Positions 44,830-53,211 of a stretch of DNA of 64,000 bases are shown here, piece after piece (the stretch's first letter is position 1; every line of letters starts with the position of its first letter). The stretch is from Sediminibacter sp. Hel_I_10. Lineage in GTDB: Bacteria; Bacteroidota; Bacteroidia; Flavobacteriales; Flavobacteriaceae. The notes beneath the pieces are model-generated. The model saw only the letters and a program-made list of their open reading frames with translations. It made no database searches and was not told the origin of the DNA. The position numbers and the translations under genes were made by a program. The stretch spans positions 3,720,001 to 3,784,000 of the forward strand of contig NZ_JHZX01000001.1 in assembly GCF_000688335.1 (NCBI RefSeq), read 5' to 3'.

Positions 44830-45468
44830 TTAAACCTCCAGTCTTTTTAACTCGTTGTAATTTTTATTGAGACGGCGCAGCAATATGCCATAAATCAACC
44901 TGTAAAATATCCAAATCAACCCAATAAATACTGCGGTAGCAACTATCATGATGAGCATTGAAATAAATAGTTGCTTATCGCTAAATGTTGCAAATTGAGC
45001 TGAAATTTTAGGGTCGTTGGTGGTGGTTTCGTACATGCCAAGTGACATCACTAAAAATGCCATAATCAAATTATAGAGCACGTAATACTTAATCACCTTT
45101 CGAGTCTTTAGAATGCTTTTCATCAGTTTTCTGACATTATCCGTGACCGAAATCGCCTTATAAGACTTGTATAAGAGATATACAAAAATCAAAATGATGG
45201 CGTAACTAAAAATGGTCAATGCCGTTAACATAAGATCACCACCGTACATATTACTCAATTCATTGCGGTACTCTTCCGAAGAAAAATAAGGAATCGTATT
45301 AAGCGCAATCCAAAAAAACAATTCTACAATACTAATATAGAAGAGGGTTTTTACAATAGACGACGATCTTTTATGAAGCATTGGGTACAAATCACTGCTC
45401 GTAAATTTTTTATCTTTTTGATTGGCATTGGTCTGCCAATCTTTTTTTAATATATCTAATTCATCCAT
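44830..45468 (-). CDS. Four-span membrane protein coupled to the ECF sigma gene
   Basis: 212 aa. Cytosolic N-terminus (MDELDILKKDWQTNANQKDKKF) followed by four hydrophobic spans: LFYISIVELFFWIALNTIPYF, MLTALTIFSYAIILIFVYLLY, YYVLYNLIMAFLVMSLGMY and LFISMLIMIVATAVFIGLIWIFYRLIYGI. It starts 4 nt after the sigma gene stop. By position an anti-sigma factor, but no zinc-binding HxxxCxxC motif is present. Partnership is inferred. Confidence 0.7.
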   Translation of the reverse strand: MDELDILKKDWQTNANQKDKKFTSSDLYPMLHKRSSSIVKTLFYISIVELFFWIALNTIPYFSSEEYRNELSNMYGGDLMLTALTIFSYAIILIFVYLLYKSYKAISVTDNVRKLMKSILKTRKVIKYYVLYNLIMAFLVMSLGMYETTTNDPKISAQFATFSDKQLFISMLIMIVATAVFIGLIWIFYRLIYGILLRRLNKNYNELKRLEV

Positions 45469-45472
45469 TGGG

Positions 45473-45967
45473 CTACGGATTTAATATGGTTCTTAATTTC
45501 TTCTTCACGCGGTTCATCTTCACTCTTGCATTTACCTCACTGATACCGAGGGTTTCGCTTATTTCACTATAATTTTTATCTTCTAAATATAAAAAGACCA
45601 GCGCTTTTTCAATATCATTCAACTGGTGTACCGCTTGATACAGCAATTTTAATTGTTGATCTGCTGTGTCGTCATAAGGTTCTGCCTTAATTTTAAACGC
45701 AACCGACTCAAACTCTTGAGTGTTTACACGTCGTTTTGACTTTCGGTACAACGTAATTGCTGTATTTAAACCAACACGGTACATCCATGTACTAAATTTG
45801 GCATCACCTCTAAATTTAGGATAGGCCTTCCACAACTGTATGGTAATTTCTTGAAACAGATCATTATGTGCATGTTGGTTATTGGTGTATAATCTACACA
45901 CCTTATGCACAATGTTTTGATGCTGTTCTAGCAATTCCACGAAATTATGTTCAAGGGCTTTGTCCAA
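45473..45967 (-). CDS. ECF-type RNA polymerase sigma factor
   Basis: 164 aa. Region 2 (about 20-85): HNDLFQEITIQLWKAYPKFRGDAKFSTWMYRVGLNTAI; region 4 (about 110-160): LNDIEKALVFLYLEDKNYSEISETLGISEVNARVKMNRVKKKL. No region 1 or 3, so an extracytoplasmic-function sigma. Forms an operon with the membrane protein that follows. Target promoters cannot be read from here. Confidence 0.92.
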   Translation of the reverse strand: MDKALEHNFVELLEQHQNIVHKVCRLYTNNQHAHNDLFQEITIQLWKAYPKFRGDAKFSTWMYRVGLNTAITLYRKSKRRVNTQEFESVAFKIKAEPYDDTADQQLKLLYQAVHQLNDIEKALVFLYLEDKNYSEISETLGISEVNARVKMNRVKKKLRTILNP

Positions 45968-46098
45968 GGTTTTTGATTAGTTAGTTAACTATAAGTAGCA
46001 TTTCTAAATAGATTGTTACAGCAATTTAAAACTTTTTGCAAAACTAGGTTGTGGGCTGGGCATGTTGTACTTTTATGGTAGTATTTTAATACCTTATT

Positions 46099-47376
46099 AT
46101 GAACATCCCAGATACAAAACATCCTAGAGTTATAGTAATTGGAGCCGGTTTTGGAGGCATTCGTTTGGCCAAGGCTTTAGGCAATAAAGACGTGCAATTG
46201 GTTTTAATGGATAAACACAATTACCACACATTTCAACCGCTGTTATACCAAGTGTCAAGCTCGGGTCTTGAGCCAGATTCTATTGCGTATCCCGTGCGTA
46301 AAATTTTAAAAAAGTATGACAACGCCTTTTTTAGAATGGCAGAAGTGAGCCGCATTGATACCGAACAAAATTATGTTGAGACCAATATAGGTCAATTGAG
46401 TTTTGATTATTTGGTTATTGCAACGGGTACAAAAACAAATTACTTCGGAAATAAGACCATAGAGGCCAATAGTATGCCCATGAAATCTGTGCCGCAGTCT
46501 CTAGATATCAGGAGTTTGATTTTACAGAATTTTGAAAAGGCAGCTATAGCAGATTCCGAAGAAGAGAAAAAGGCATTTCTTAATTTTGTGGTGATTGGTG
46601 CAGGCCCTACAGGTGTTGAGCTGTCTGGAGCCATTGCAGAATTGAAAAATAATATTTTACCAGATGAGTATCACGACCTCAATAGTGATTTAATGCAAAT
46701 TCATTTATTAGAAGGTGCAGAGCGAGTATTACCACCTATGAGTGAACAGGCCTCAAAAAAAGCCGAAGGTTTTTTAAAGGAGCTTGGTGTGCTTGTACAT
46801 TGCAATACCATTGTTAAAGATTATGATGGTGACATTATTACCACCAACACCGACTTAAAATTAGCTTCGGAAACCGTCATTTGGGCAGCAGGGGTTACAG
46901 GTACTCCTATACAAGGCATTAATGAGAGCGCTATTCATGATAAAACCAAACGCTTTAAGGTCAACCAATACAATCAGATTGAAGGGTATGATCACATTTT
47001 TGCTATTGGAGATATGGCGTTGATGACGACAGAGGATTTTCCCAAAGGACATCCGCAAGTGGCACAACCCGCCATTCAGCAAGGAAAGTTACTAGGTAAA
47101 AATTTACTAAAACTTGTCAAAGGAGAATCTATGGAAGCCTTTCATTATTTTGATAAAGGTACCATGGCTACCATTGGCCGCAATCGCGCCGTTGTAGATT
47201 TAAAACATCTAAAGTTTGGTGGCTTTTTCGCCTGGTTTATTTGGATGTTCGTTCATTTAATGGCACTAGTAGGTTTTAGAAATCGTGTAGTTGTATTTTT
47301 TAATTGGAGCTATAATTATATCAATTTTGACAAAGCCGCACGTTTAATCATAAGGCCTTTTGTGAAACATAAATAG
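46099..47376 (+). CDS. ndh: NADH:quinone oxidoreductase type II (NDH-2)
   Basis: Single-subunit, non-proton-pumping NADH dehydrogenase on the inner face of the membrane. FAD-binding VIVIGAGFGGIRLAKAL near the N-terminus, a second Rossmann motif VVIGAGPTGVELSGAIAEL (about 156-175), quinone-site QPLLYQVSSSGLEPDSIAYPVR, and DHIFAIGDMALM. A C-terminal hydrophobic span (FFAWFIWMFVHLMALVGF) anchors it. 425 aa; flavobacterial NDH-2 size. Followed by a terminator. Confidence 0.92.
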   Translation: MNIPDTKHPRVIVIGAGFGGIRLAKALGNKDVQLVLMDKHNYHTFQPLLYQVSSSGLEPDSIAYPVRKILKKYDNAFFRMAEVSRIDTEQNYVETNIGQLSFDYLVIATGTKTNYFGNKTIEANSMPMKSVPQSLDIRSLILQNFEKAAIADSEEEKKAFLNFVVIGAGPTGVELSGAIAELKNNILPDEYHDLNSDLMQIHLLEGAERVLPPMSEQASKKAEGFLKELGVLVHCNTIVKDYDGDIITTNTDLKLASETVIWAAGVTGTPIQGINESAIHDKTKRFKVNQYNQIEGYDHIFAIGDMALMTTEDFPKGHPQVAQPAIQQGKLLGKNLLKLVKGESMEAFHYFDKGTMATIGRNRAVVDLKHLKFGGFFAWFIWMFVHLMALVGFRNRVVVFFNWSYNYINFDKAARLIIRPFVKHK

Positions 47377-47380
47377 AAAC

Positions 47381-47418
47381 ATGGGTCAAGGTGTCGCTAA
47401 GATACCTTGACCCATTTT
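47381..47418 (+). terminator. Terminator of ndh
   Basis: 15-bp stem with one G.U, arms 47381-47395 and 47401-47415, 5-nt loop, then TTTT. It begins 5 nt after the ndh stop. Confidence 0.9.
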
Positions 47419-47475
47419 AAACTGCGGTAGGATTAAGCTACTTTTAAAAAGTCACATAATTATTTATAGGAAACT

Positions 47476-47583
47476 TTAAATTTTCAACTCATCGTTATAA
47501 TTCCACAATTCGGGATGTTCAAATTTTAAATTGATCATTAGCAACTGATATTTGGCCCAATCAACAGTCAAAATATCAATCTT
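47476..47583 (-). pseudogene. Coding-like C-terminal fragment of a lost gene
   Basis: A 35-codon minus-strand stretch ending in TAA reads like protein: it contains VDWAKYQLLMINLKFEHP and then ELWNYNDELKI, with two Trp, varied residues and normal codon use. Upstream in this frame lies only A-rich low-complexity sequence overlapping the TonB receptor signal region and then a stop, and no start is available. It looks like the remaining 3' end of a gene replaced by the receptor gene. I do not recognise the parent family. Confidence 0.5.
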
Positions 47584-49734
47584 ATGCGAATATTGTTTTC
47601 TTTTTTCTTTCTTTTCATGTCTTTAATGACAAATAGCCAAACTACCATAAATGGTAGCGTAGTAGATTCAAAAAATCAAATCATTCCCGGTGCAAATGTG
47701 CATCTAGAAGGCACCTATGATGGTGCTACTACCGATGAATATGGTCATTTTAGTTTTACTACTGAAGAAGAGGGGTCTCAGGTGCTTCTTATTTCTTATA
47801 TGTCTTATGAGACTAAAACAATAGTTGCCGAAGTATCGCAACTTAAAGATCTTAAAATTACCTTAAGAGAAGATATGGGGGCTTTGGATACGGTGGTGAT
47901 TTCTGCAGGATCGTTTGAAGCTAATGATAATAGTAAGGTTTCCGTTTTAAAACCCTTAGATGTGGTTACCACTGCAAGTGCTTTGGGAGATTTTGTGGGT
48001 GCACTTCAAACCTTACCAGGAACCTCTACAGTAGCCGAAGATGGTCGTCTCTTCGTTCGTGGCGGTGATGCTAATGAAACGCAGATTTTTATAGATGGTA
48101 TTCGTGTTTTTACACCCTATACACCAACTGCCAACAATACACCAACCCGGGGACGATATTCTCCGTTTTTATTTGATGGCATTACCTTTTCAACCGGTGG
48201 TTATTCTGCGGAATACGGAAATGCACTATCCAGTGTGCTATTGCTAAATACGGTTGATGAGCCAGATCAAGAAAAAACAGATATTGGGATCATGAGCGTT
48301 GGCGGAAGTCTTGGCCATACCGAAAAATGGGAGAAAACGTCTTTAAGTGTCAATGCATCCTACATTAACTTAGCGCCTTATATTGCCTTGTTTCCAGATC
48401 GCAATGAGTGGGAGAAGCCGTATCAAGGTGCTCAGGGAGAAGCCGTATTTCGTCAAAAAGCAAATTCAGGAATGCTCAAATTTTATGCAGCTTTTGATGC
48501 ATCCAATTTTGATCTTAATCAAGAAGACATTAATGATCCTAATGGTGTGGATTTTAAATTAAATAATAAGAATTTTTACGCCAATTCTTCATACCAAGGG
48601 ACTTTAGGCCAAGGGTGGTCTTTGAATACGGGATTGAGTTATACTATCACAAATACTGATATAGGGATCAATACCGATGATATTTCAAATAAGGAAAACA
48701 GTGCCCATTTTAAGCTCAAGTTTAAAAAGCGCTTTAATAGCCGATTCAAAATCAATTTTGGAGCAGAACATTTTGTAACAGATTTTGATGAGGATTATAT
48801 TTCTGAGAATATGTTAAGTCGTTATGGTTTCAAGAGTAACAACTCAGCGGCGTTTGTGGAGTCTGATATTATTTTTAGTAAAAATCTGGCGCTCAAACTA
48901 GGGATGAGAACAGATCATTATGCGCTTTCAGATCAACTGAACTTTGCCCCAAGAGCGTCATTAGCTTATAAAACCTCAAAAAACGGTCAGTTGTCTGTAG
49001 CTTATGGTGATTTTTATCAAAATGCGAATAATGACATTTTGAAATTTTCAGATACGGTCATCCCAGAACAGGCTAAGCATTATATCATGAATTATCAATA
49101 TGTCAATAATGGCAGATTGTTTCGTGCTGAACTCTACCGAAAGGATTATAATAATCTGGTAAAATTTGATGCCGATTTTCCAGACTTAAATTCGGTTTAT
49201 ACTAATGGAGGTGATGGTTACGCTCAAGGTTTGGATGTGTTTTGGAGGGATAACACGAGTATAAAAAATATGGACTATTGGATCAGCTACTCGTATTTAG
49301 ATACCGAGCGCGATTATCGTAATTTCCCTATAGCTGCGCAACCTAATTTTGCAAATACTCATAATTTTTCGGCCGTGACAAAATATTGGATTGAAGATTG
49401 GAAGAGTCAAGTAGGGTTTGCCTATACCTTTGCTTCGGGTAGGCCATACACCAATCCTAATACTAATGATTTTTTAAGCGAGACCACAAAAAGTTTCAAC
49501 AACTTGAGTGTCAATTGGGCCTATTTGTTAAGCCCGCAAAAGATTTTATACCTATCGGTTAATAATGTTCTCGGTTTTAGCAATGTTTATGGCTATCAAT
49601 ATGCAAACACACCAAATGCCGACGGAAATTTTAATAGAAGGGCACTAAAGCCTGCGGCAGATTCCTTTTTCTTCGTTGGATTCTTTTGGACCATTAGTGA
49701 TGATGGTAAAGACAATCAGTTGGATAATTTATAG
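47584..49734 (+). CDS. TonB-dependent outer-membrane receptor
   Basis: 716 aa. Signal peptide MRILFSFFFLFMSLMTNS; CarboxypepD_reg-like domain (about 20-100: INGSVVDSKNQIIPGANVHLEGTYDGATTDEYGHFSF); plug (about 110-230: ALQTLPGTSTVAEDGRLFVRGGDANETQIFIDGIRVF); barrel to the C-terminus (FFFVGFFWTISDDGKDNQLDNL). The last aromatic beta strand is followed by a short charged tail. No SusD, DUF4249 or enzyme gene beside it, so an orphan receptor of unknown substrate. Confidence 0.9.
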   Translation: MRILFSFFFLFMSLMTNSQTTINGSVVDSKNQIIPGANVHLEGTYDGATTDEYGHFSFTTEEEGSQVLLISYMSYETKTIVAEVSQLKDLKITLREDMGALDTVVISAGSFEANDNSKVSVLKPLDVVTTASALGDFVGALQTLPGTSTVAEDGRLFVRGGDANETQIFIDGIRVFTPYTPTANNTPTRGRYSPFLFDGITFSTGGYSAEYGNALSSVLLLNTVDEPDQEKTDIGIMSVGGSLGHTEKWEKTSLSVNASYINLAPYIALFPDRNEWEKPYQGAQGEAVFRQKANSGMLKFYAAFDASNFDLNQEDINDPNGVDFKLNNKNFYANSSYQGTLGQGWSLNTGLSYTITNTDIGINTDDISNKENSAHFKLKFKKRFNSRFKINFGAEHFVTDFDEDYISENMLSRYGFKSNNSAAFVESDIIFSKNLALKLGMRTDHYALSDQLNFAPRASLAYKTSKNGQLSVAYGDFYQNANNDILKFSDTVIPEQAKHYIMNYQYVNNGRLFRAELYRKDYNNLVKFDADFPDLNSVYTNGGDGYAQGLDVFWRDNTSIKNMDYWISYSYLDTERDYRNFPIAAQPNFANTHNFSAVTKYWIEDWKSQVGFAYTFASGRPYTNPNTNDFLSETTKSFNNLSVNWAYLLSPQKILYLSVNNVLGFSNVYGYQYANTPNADGNFNRRALKPAADSFFFVGFFWTISDDGKDNQLDNL

Positions 49735-49806
49735 GGAATTATGATGTTGCACCTTAGCATCAAATGATCGTGATTTTAAAACGGAACATGTTGCCTAAAT
49801 AAATGC

Positions 49807-50361
49807 TTATTTCCACTTAATATTACAGCCAATGCTTGGTTTTTGATCTTGATCAATTTCAGTGTTATCCAATAAGGCATTTAACGCCGCTCTTAGATCT
49901 TTACCGGTAACAGGAATTTCATTTCCAGGTCTAGAATCATCAAGTTGGCCTCGATACACTAATTTCAAATCGTTATCAAAAACAAAGAAATCTGGAGTGC
50001 ACGCTGCGTCATAAGCTTTGGCGATGTCTTGGGTTTCATCATACAAATAGGGGAAAATGAAATCTTGGTCTATGGCATTTTTTTTCATTTCATCTGGACC
50101 ATCTTGCGGATAATTTTTTGCATCATTACTAGAGATGGCAATACACTCAATGCCTTTGGGGGTGTAATCTTTAGCGAGTTTTGAGAGTTGGGCATTAATG
50201 TGCTTTACAAAAGGGCAATGGTTACAAATAAACATAATAACGGTGCCTTTTACCCCTTTAAGCATGTCTAAAGAAGGATAGGTGTCATCAATAGTATTTA
50301 AGAGCTCAAATTTAGGAGCAGTTGTGCCTAAAGGCATCATTTTAGATTCTGTACGTGACAT
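49807..50361 (-). CDS. Thioredoxin-fold redox protein (AhpC/TSA-like)
   Basis: 184 aa. APKFELLNTIDDTYPSLDMLKGVKGTVIMFICNHCPFVKHI: thioredoxin fold with the active-site CNHC, followed by AISSNDAKNYPQDGPDEMKK and TPDFFVFDNDLKLVYRGQLDDSRPG (cis-Pro). No signal peptide from ATG 50361. The frame is open to 50454, but that extension overlaps the csaA start and looks unlike the family. Probably a cytosolic thiol oxidoreductase or peroxidase. Confidence 0.87.
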   Translation of the reverse strand: MSRTESKMMPLGTTAPKFELLNTIDDTYPSLDMLKGVKGTVIMFICNHCPFVKHINAQLSKLAKDYTPKGIECIAISSNDAKNYPQDGPDEMKKNAIDQDFIFPYLYDETQDIAKAYDAACTPDFFVFDNDLKLVYRGQLDDSRPGNEIPVTGKDLRAALNALLDNTEIDQDQKPSIGCNIKWK

Positions 50362-50383
50362 TTTTGTCTTATTTTTATAAGAT

Positions 50384-50719
50384 ATGGAAAAGATAACGAC
50401 TTTTGTAGACTTTACAAAGGTAGATTTAAGAGTAGGAACTATTATTGAGGTCAATGATTTTGATGAAGCCCGAAAGCCTGCCTTTCAACTTAAGATTGAT
50501 TTCGGGGCTTTAGGAATCAAAAAAACTTCTGCTCAAATTACAACAAGATACCAGAAAGAAGCATTAATAAATCGACAGATTGTGGCTGTTGTTAATTTTC
50601 CGAAGAAACAAATCGCTAACTTTATGAGTGAGTGTTTATTATTAGGAGCAGTAGACGGTAAGGATGTTATTTTATTAAATCCAGAACGTAAGATCAAAAA
50701 CGGAACAGTAGTGTCTTAA
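50384..50719 (+). CDS. csaA: CsaA-like tRNA-binding-domain protein
   Basis: 111 aa, single tRNA_bind OB fold: TKVDLRVGTIIEVNDFDEARKPAFQLKIDFGALGIKKTSAQIT, then QIVAVVNFPKKQIANFMSECLLLG. Matches CsaA, a dimeric chaperone- or tRNA-binding protein. Divergent from the thioredoxin-like gene, starts 22 nt apart. Confidence 0.92.
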   Translation: MEKITTFVDFTKVDLRVGTIIEVNDFDEARKPAFQLKIDFGALGIKKTSAQITTRYQKEALINRQIVAVVNFPKKQIANFMSECLLLGAVDGKDVILLNPERKIKNGTVVS

Positions 50720-50809
50720 GCGCACTCTCTGTTTTTTGTGCCCACTCCAAAACGTTAGAGTTTTATAGAGAAGTTTTACCAGAAACACAGTGTTGAGACT
50801 TCTAAACAT

Positions 50810-50843
50810 AAAAAACCGTCACTTTTAAAGTAACGGTTTTTTT
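50810..50843. terminator. Bidirectional terminator between csaA and DUF3276 genes
   Basis: 13-bp stem with one mismatch (arms 50811-50823 and 50829-50841), A-tract on the left and T-tract on the right. It lies between two convergent genes and can serve both. Confidence 0.85.
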
Positions 50844-50862
50844 ATGTTTTATGACCAAGGAT

Positions 50863-51261
50863 CTAAATATCGTCAAAACTGATATCTGTAAACTTTTCAG
50901 TAGAGGAGGAGCTAATCGCTTCGCCACCTTCAGCAAGATCATCATTAGGATCGTAATCGTCTTTTTTGAAGTCTTTTTGATGACGCTCACTAATGACTTC
51001 GTCTCCCTTTTGGTCGATAATGTAGTCTGTCATTTCTTTCAAAAGCTCATTAAACTCAGTAAAGTCTTCTTTGTAAAGGTAGATTTTGTGTTTCTTGTAA
51101 TGAAAAGAACCATCGTCATTAGTGAATTTTTTACTTTCGGTAATGGTCAAATAATAATCACCTGCTTTGGTTGCTCTTACGTCAAAAAAGTAAGTGCGTC
51201 TTCCTGCGCGTTGTACTTTTGAGAATATTTCCTCTTGCTGCATCATTCCTTTATCACTCAT
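50863..51261 (-). CDS. DUF3276 (PUR-alpha-like) protein
   Basis: 132 aa. EEIFSKVQRAGRRTYFFDVRATKAGDYYLTITESKK and KIYLYKEDFTEFNELLKEMTDYI are typical of the bacterial PUR-alpha-like DUF3276 family, single-stranded nucleic-acid binders. Acidic, disordered C-terminus. Flavobacterial genomes commonly carry it; physiological role unknown. Confidence 0.85.
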   Translation of the reverse strand: MSDKGMMQQEEIFSKVQRAGRRTYFFDVRATKAGDYYLTITESKKFTNDDGSFHYKKHKIYLYKEDFTEFNELLKEMTDYIIDQKGDEVISERHQKDFKKDDYDPNDDLAEGGEAISSSSTEKFTDISFDDI

Positions 51262-51331
51262 GGTTCATTTCTGGTTTTGGTGGTTTTTTAGTGGCTCAAA
51301 AATCTAAAAAAAAAGTAAAGTAAGCAACAAA

Positions 51332-53089
51332 TTAATCCATTTCTTTTGCGCTGAGCTGTTTGAGATACAAATCTTTGTAGTAACCATCTGTTTGAATGAG
51401 ACTTTCATGAGAGCCATTTTGAATGATTTTACCTTCGTCTAAAACAATGATTTTATCGGCTCCTTTGGCAGAAGAGACCCTATGGCTTACAATAATAGTA
51501 GTTTTGCCTTTAGACAGTTGACGCAAATTATTTAATATCTTTTCTTCGGTCTCTGTGTCTACAGCAGAAAGACAGTCGTCAAACAATAAGATCTCTGGAG
51601 ATTTAATAATGGCTCTAGCAATAGAAATACGTTGCTTTTGTCCGCCAGACAGTGTGATGCCGCGTTCGCCCAATTTGGTTTGATAGCCTTTGGCAAAGCC
51701 TTTAATGTTTTTATGAACATCAGAGTTTTTAGCTGCAGCAATCACTTCGGCTTCGGTAGCATCTTCTTTTCCAAATTTGATGTTTTGCTCAATGGTGTCC
51801 GAAAACAGAAAGGCATCTTGGGGCACATAACCAATACTATCTCTTAAACTTTTAAGATTGATCTGGTCTATAATTTTTCCGTCGATTTTAACACTCCCTT
51901 TTTGAACATCATAAAGTCTGCCAATCAAATCTAAAATTGTGGATTTACCAGAACCTGTATTTCCTAGAATAGCGAGTGTTTGTCCAGCCTCTATTTCAAA
52001 ACTCACATCGGTGAGCGCCTGGATATTGGTATCTGAGTAAATAAAAGTAACATTGTCAAAAGCAACAGTTCCTTGAATTTCTGATGCTTCGGAAATGTGA
52101 TTTTTAATCTCTGGTTCTTCTTCTAAAAAGGCATTGATGCGTTTTTGTGAAGCTTCTGCTTGTTGTACCAAATCGGTTACCCAACCTACAGTGGCTACGG
52201 GCCAGGTGAGCATATTCACGTAAATGAGAAACTCGGCAATGGTGCCAAGATCTTGAATCTCACCATTGATGTATTGCATGCCACCTACATAAGCCACCAA
52301 AATATTGCTCACTCCAATTAACAAGATCATCGAAGGGAAAAACATGGCCTGTACTCTGGCCAAATCAATTTGTTTGGCCTTGCTTTCTTCTGAAAGTGTA
52401 TTGAAAGCATCGTAGTTTGGAGTTTCGATCCCGTAGGATTTTATAACTGAAATCCCGCTAAAGGATTCTTGAGTATAAGCCGATAAAGACGATAAGTATT
52501 CTTGAACAATACGGCTTCGTTTGTTAATAATGGTGCTCAATTTATAAACTATAAAGGATAGCACAGGCAAAGGTAAAATGGTATACAGCGTAAGCTTTGG
52601 AGCCGTATTAAACATGTAAATTAAAGCGACAACAAATAAGGTGATCATATTAATGGTATACATGATCGCTGGACCTGCATACGATCGTACTTTACCAACA
52701 TCTTCGCTAATGCGGTTCATTAAATCACCTGTTCTATTCGATTTATAAAAGTTGAGCGATAAATTTTGGTATTGTTGATAAATCTCATTTTTAAGATCAT
52801 ATTCGATATAACGCGATACATTAATAATGGTCTGTCTCATCAAAAACGTTAGAACACCAGCAATAACGGCTGCACCAATAAGGTAAATGATGTTCATCCC
52901 AAGGTCATGCTTAAAGGTTTCTGTAGAAATATCACCCTTTACTGCCTGCGAAATTGTGGTTATAGAACGGCCAATGAGTCTCGGTGTAAACAATGCAAAA
53001 ACCTTTGCACCTATGGTTATAAAAATACCTAGAAAAAGTTTATACCGATACTTATAAAAGTACTTATTTATATGTTGTAATGCTTTCAT
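51332..53089 (-). CDS. ABC exporter, fused membrane and ATPase domains (MsbA/YheI-like)
   Basis: 585 aa. Six-span ABC membrane domain (about 15-315) and a nucleotide-binding domain (about 340-575): Walker A LGNTGSGKST, Q-loop YVPQDAFLFSDTI, signature LSGGQKQRISIARA, Walker B ILLFDDCLSAVD, switch IVSHRVSS. The residue after Walker B is Asp instead of the catalytic Glu, as in one subunit of heterodimeric exporters such as YheI, yet no partner gene is adjacent. Substrate (lipid or drug) not determinable. Confidence 0.92.
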   Translation of the reverse strand: MKALQHINKYFYKYRYKLFLGIFITIGAKVFALFTPRLIGRSITTISQAVKGDISTETFKHDLGMNIIYLIGAAVIAGVLTFLMRQTIINVSRYIEYDLKNEIYQQYQNLSLNFYKSNRTGDLMNRISEDVGKVRSYAGPAIMYTINMITLFVVALIYMFNTAPKLTLYTILPLPVLSFIVYKLSTIINKRSRIVQEYLSSLSAYTQESFSGISVIKSYGIETPNYDAFNTLSEESKAKQIDLARVQAMFFPSMILLIGVSNILVAYVGGMQYINGEIQDLGTIAEFLIYVNMLTWPVATVGWVTDLVQQAEASQKRINAFLEEEPEIKNHISEASEIQGTVAFDNVTFIYSDTNIQALTDVSFEIEAGQTLAILGNTGSGKSTILDLIGRLYDVQKGSVKIDGKIIDQINLKSLRDSIGYVPQDAFLFSDTIEQNIKFGKEDATEAEVIAAAKNSDVHKNIKGFAKGYQTKLGERGITLSGGQKQRISIARAIIKSPEILLFDDCLSAVDTETEEKILNNLRQLSKGKTTIIVSHRVSSAKGADKIIVLDEGKIIQNGSHESLIQTDGYYKDLYLKQLSAKEMD

Positions 53090-53138
53090 TTAGCGCGATT
53101 GGGCCTTAGTGTATTGCAGGTATATTTACCATGCAATA

Positions 53139-53170
53139 TTTGTTACTCCTTTAATATTCATGTACTTTTG
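53139..53170 (+). promoter_or_regulatory. Leucine dehydrogenase promoter, TTTG-N20-TACTTTTG
   Basis: TTTG 53139-53142 and TACTTTTG 53163-53170 with a 20-nt spacer: a textbook Bacteroidota promoter. Leader of about 35 nt. Confidence 0.8.
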
Positions 53171-53211
53171 CATCCTTATTTGCTCCAAATCAAAAATGCA
53201 TTTAATCCTAT

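Noticed and set aside
49807..50454. Longer N-terminus for the thioredoxin-like protein
   Set aside because: The 31-residue extension overlaps the divergent csaA start and does not resemble the family; ATG 50361 is adequate.
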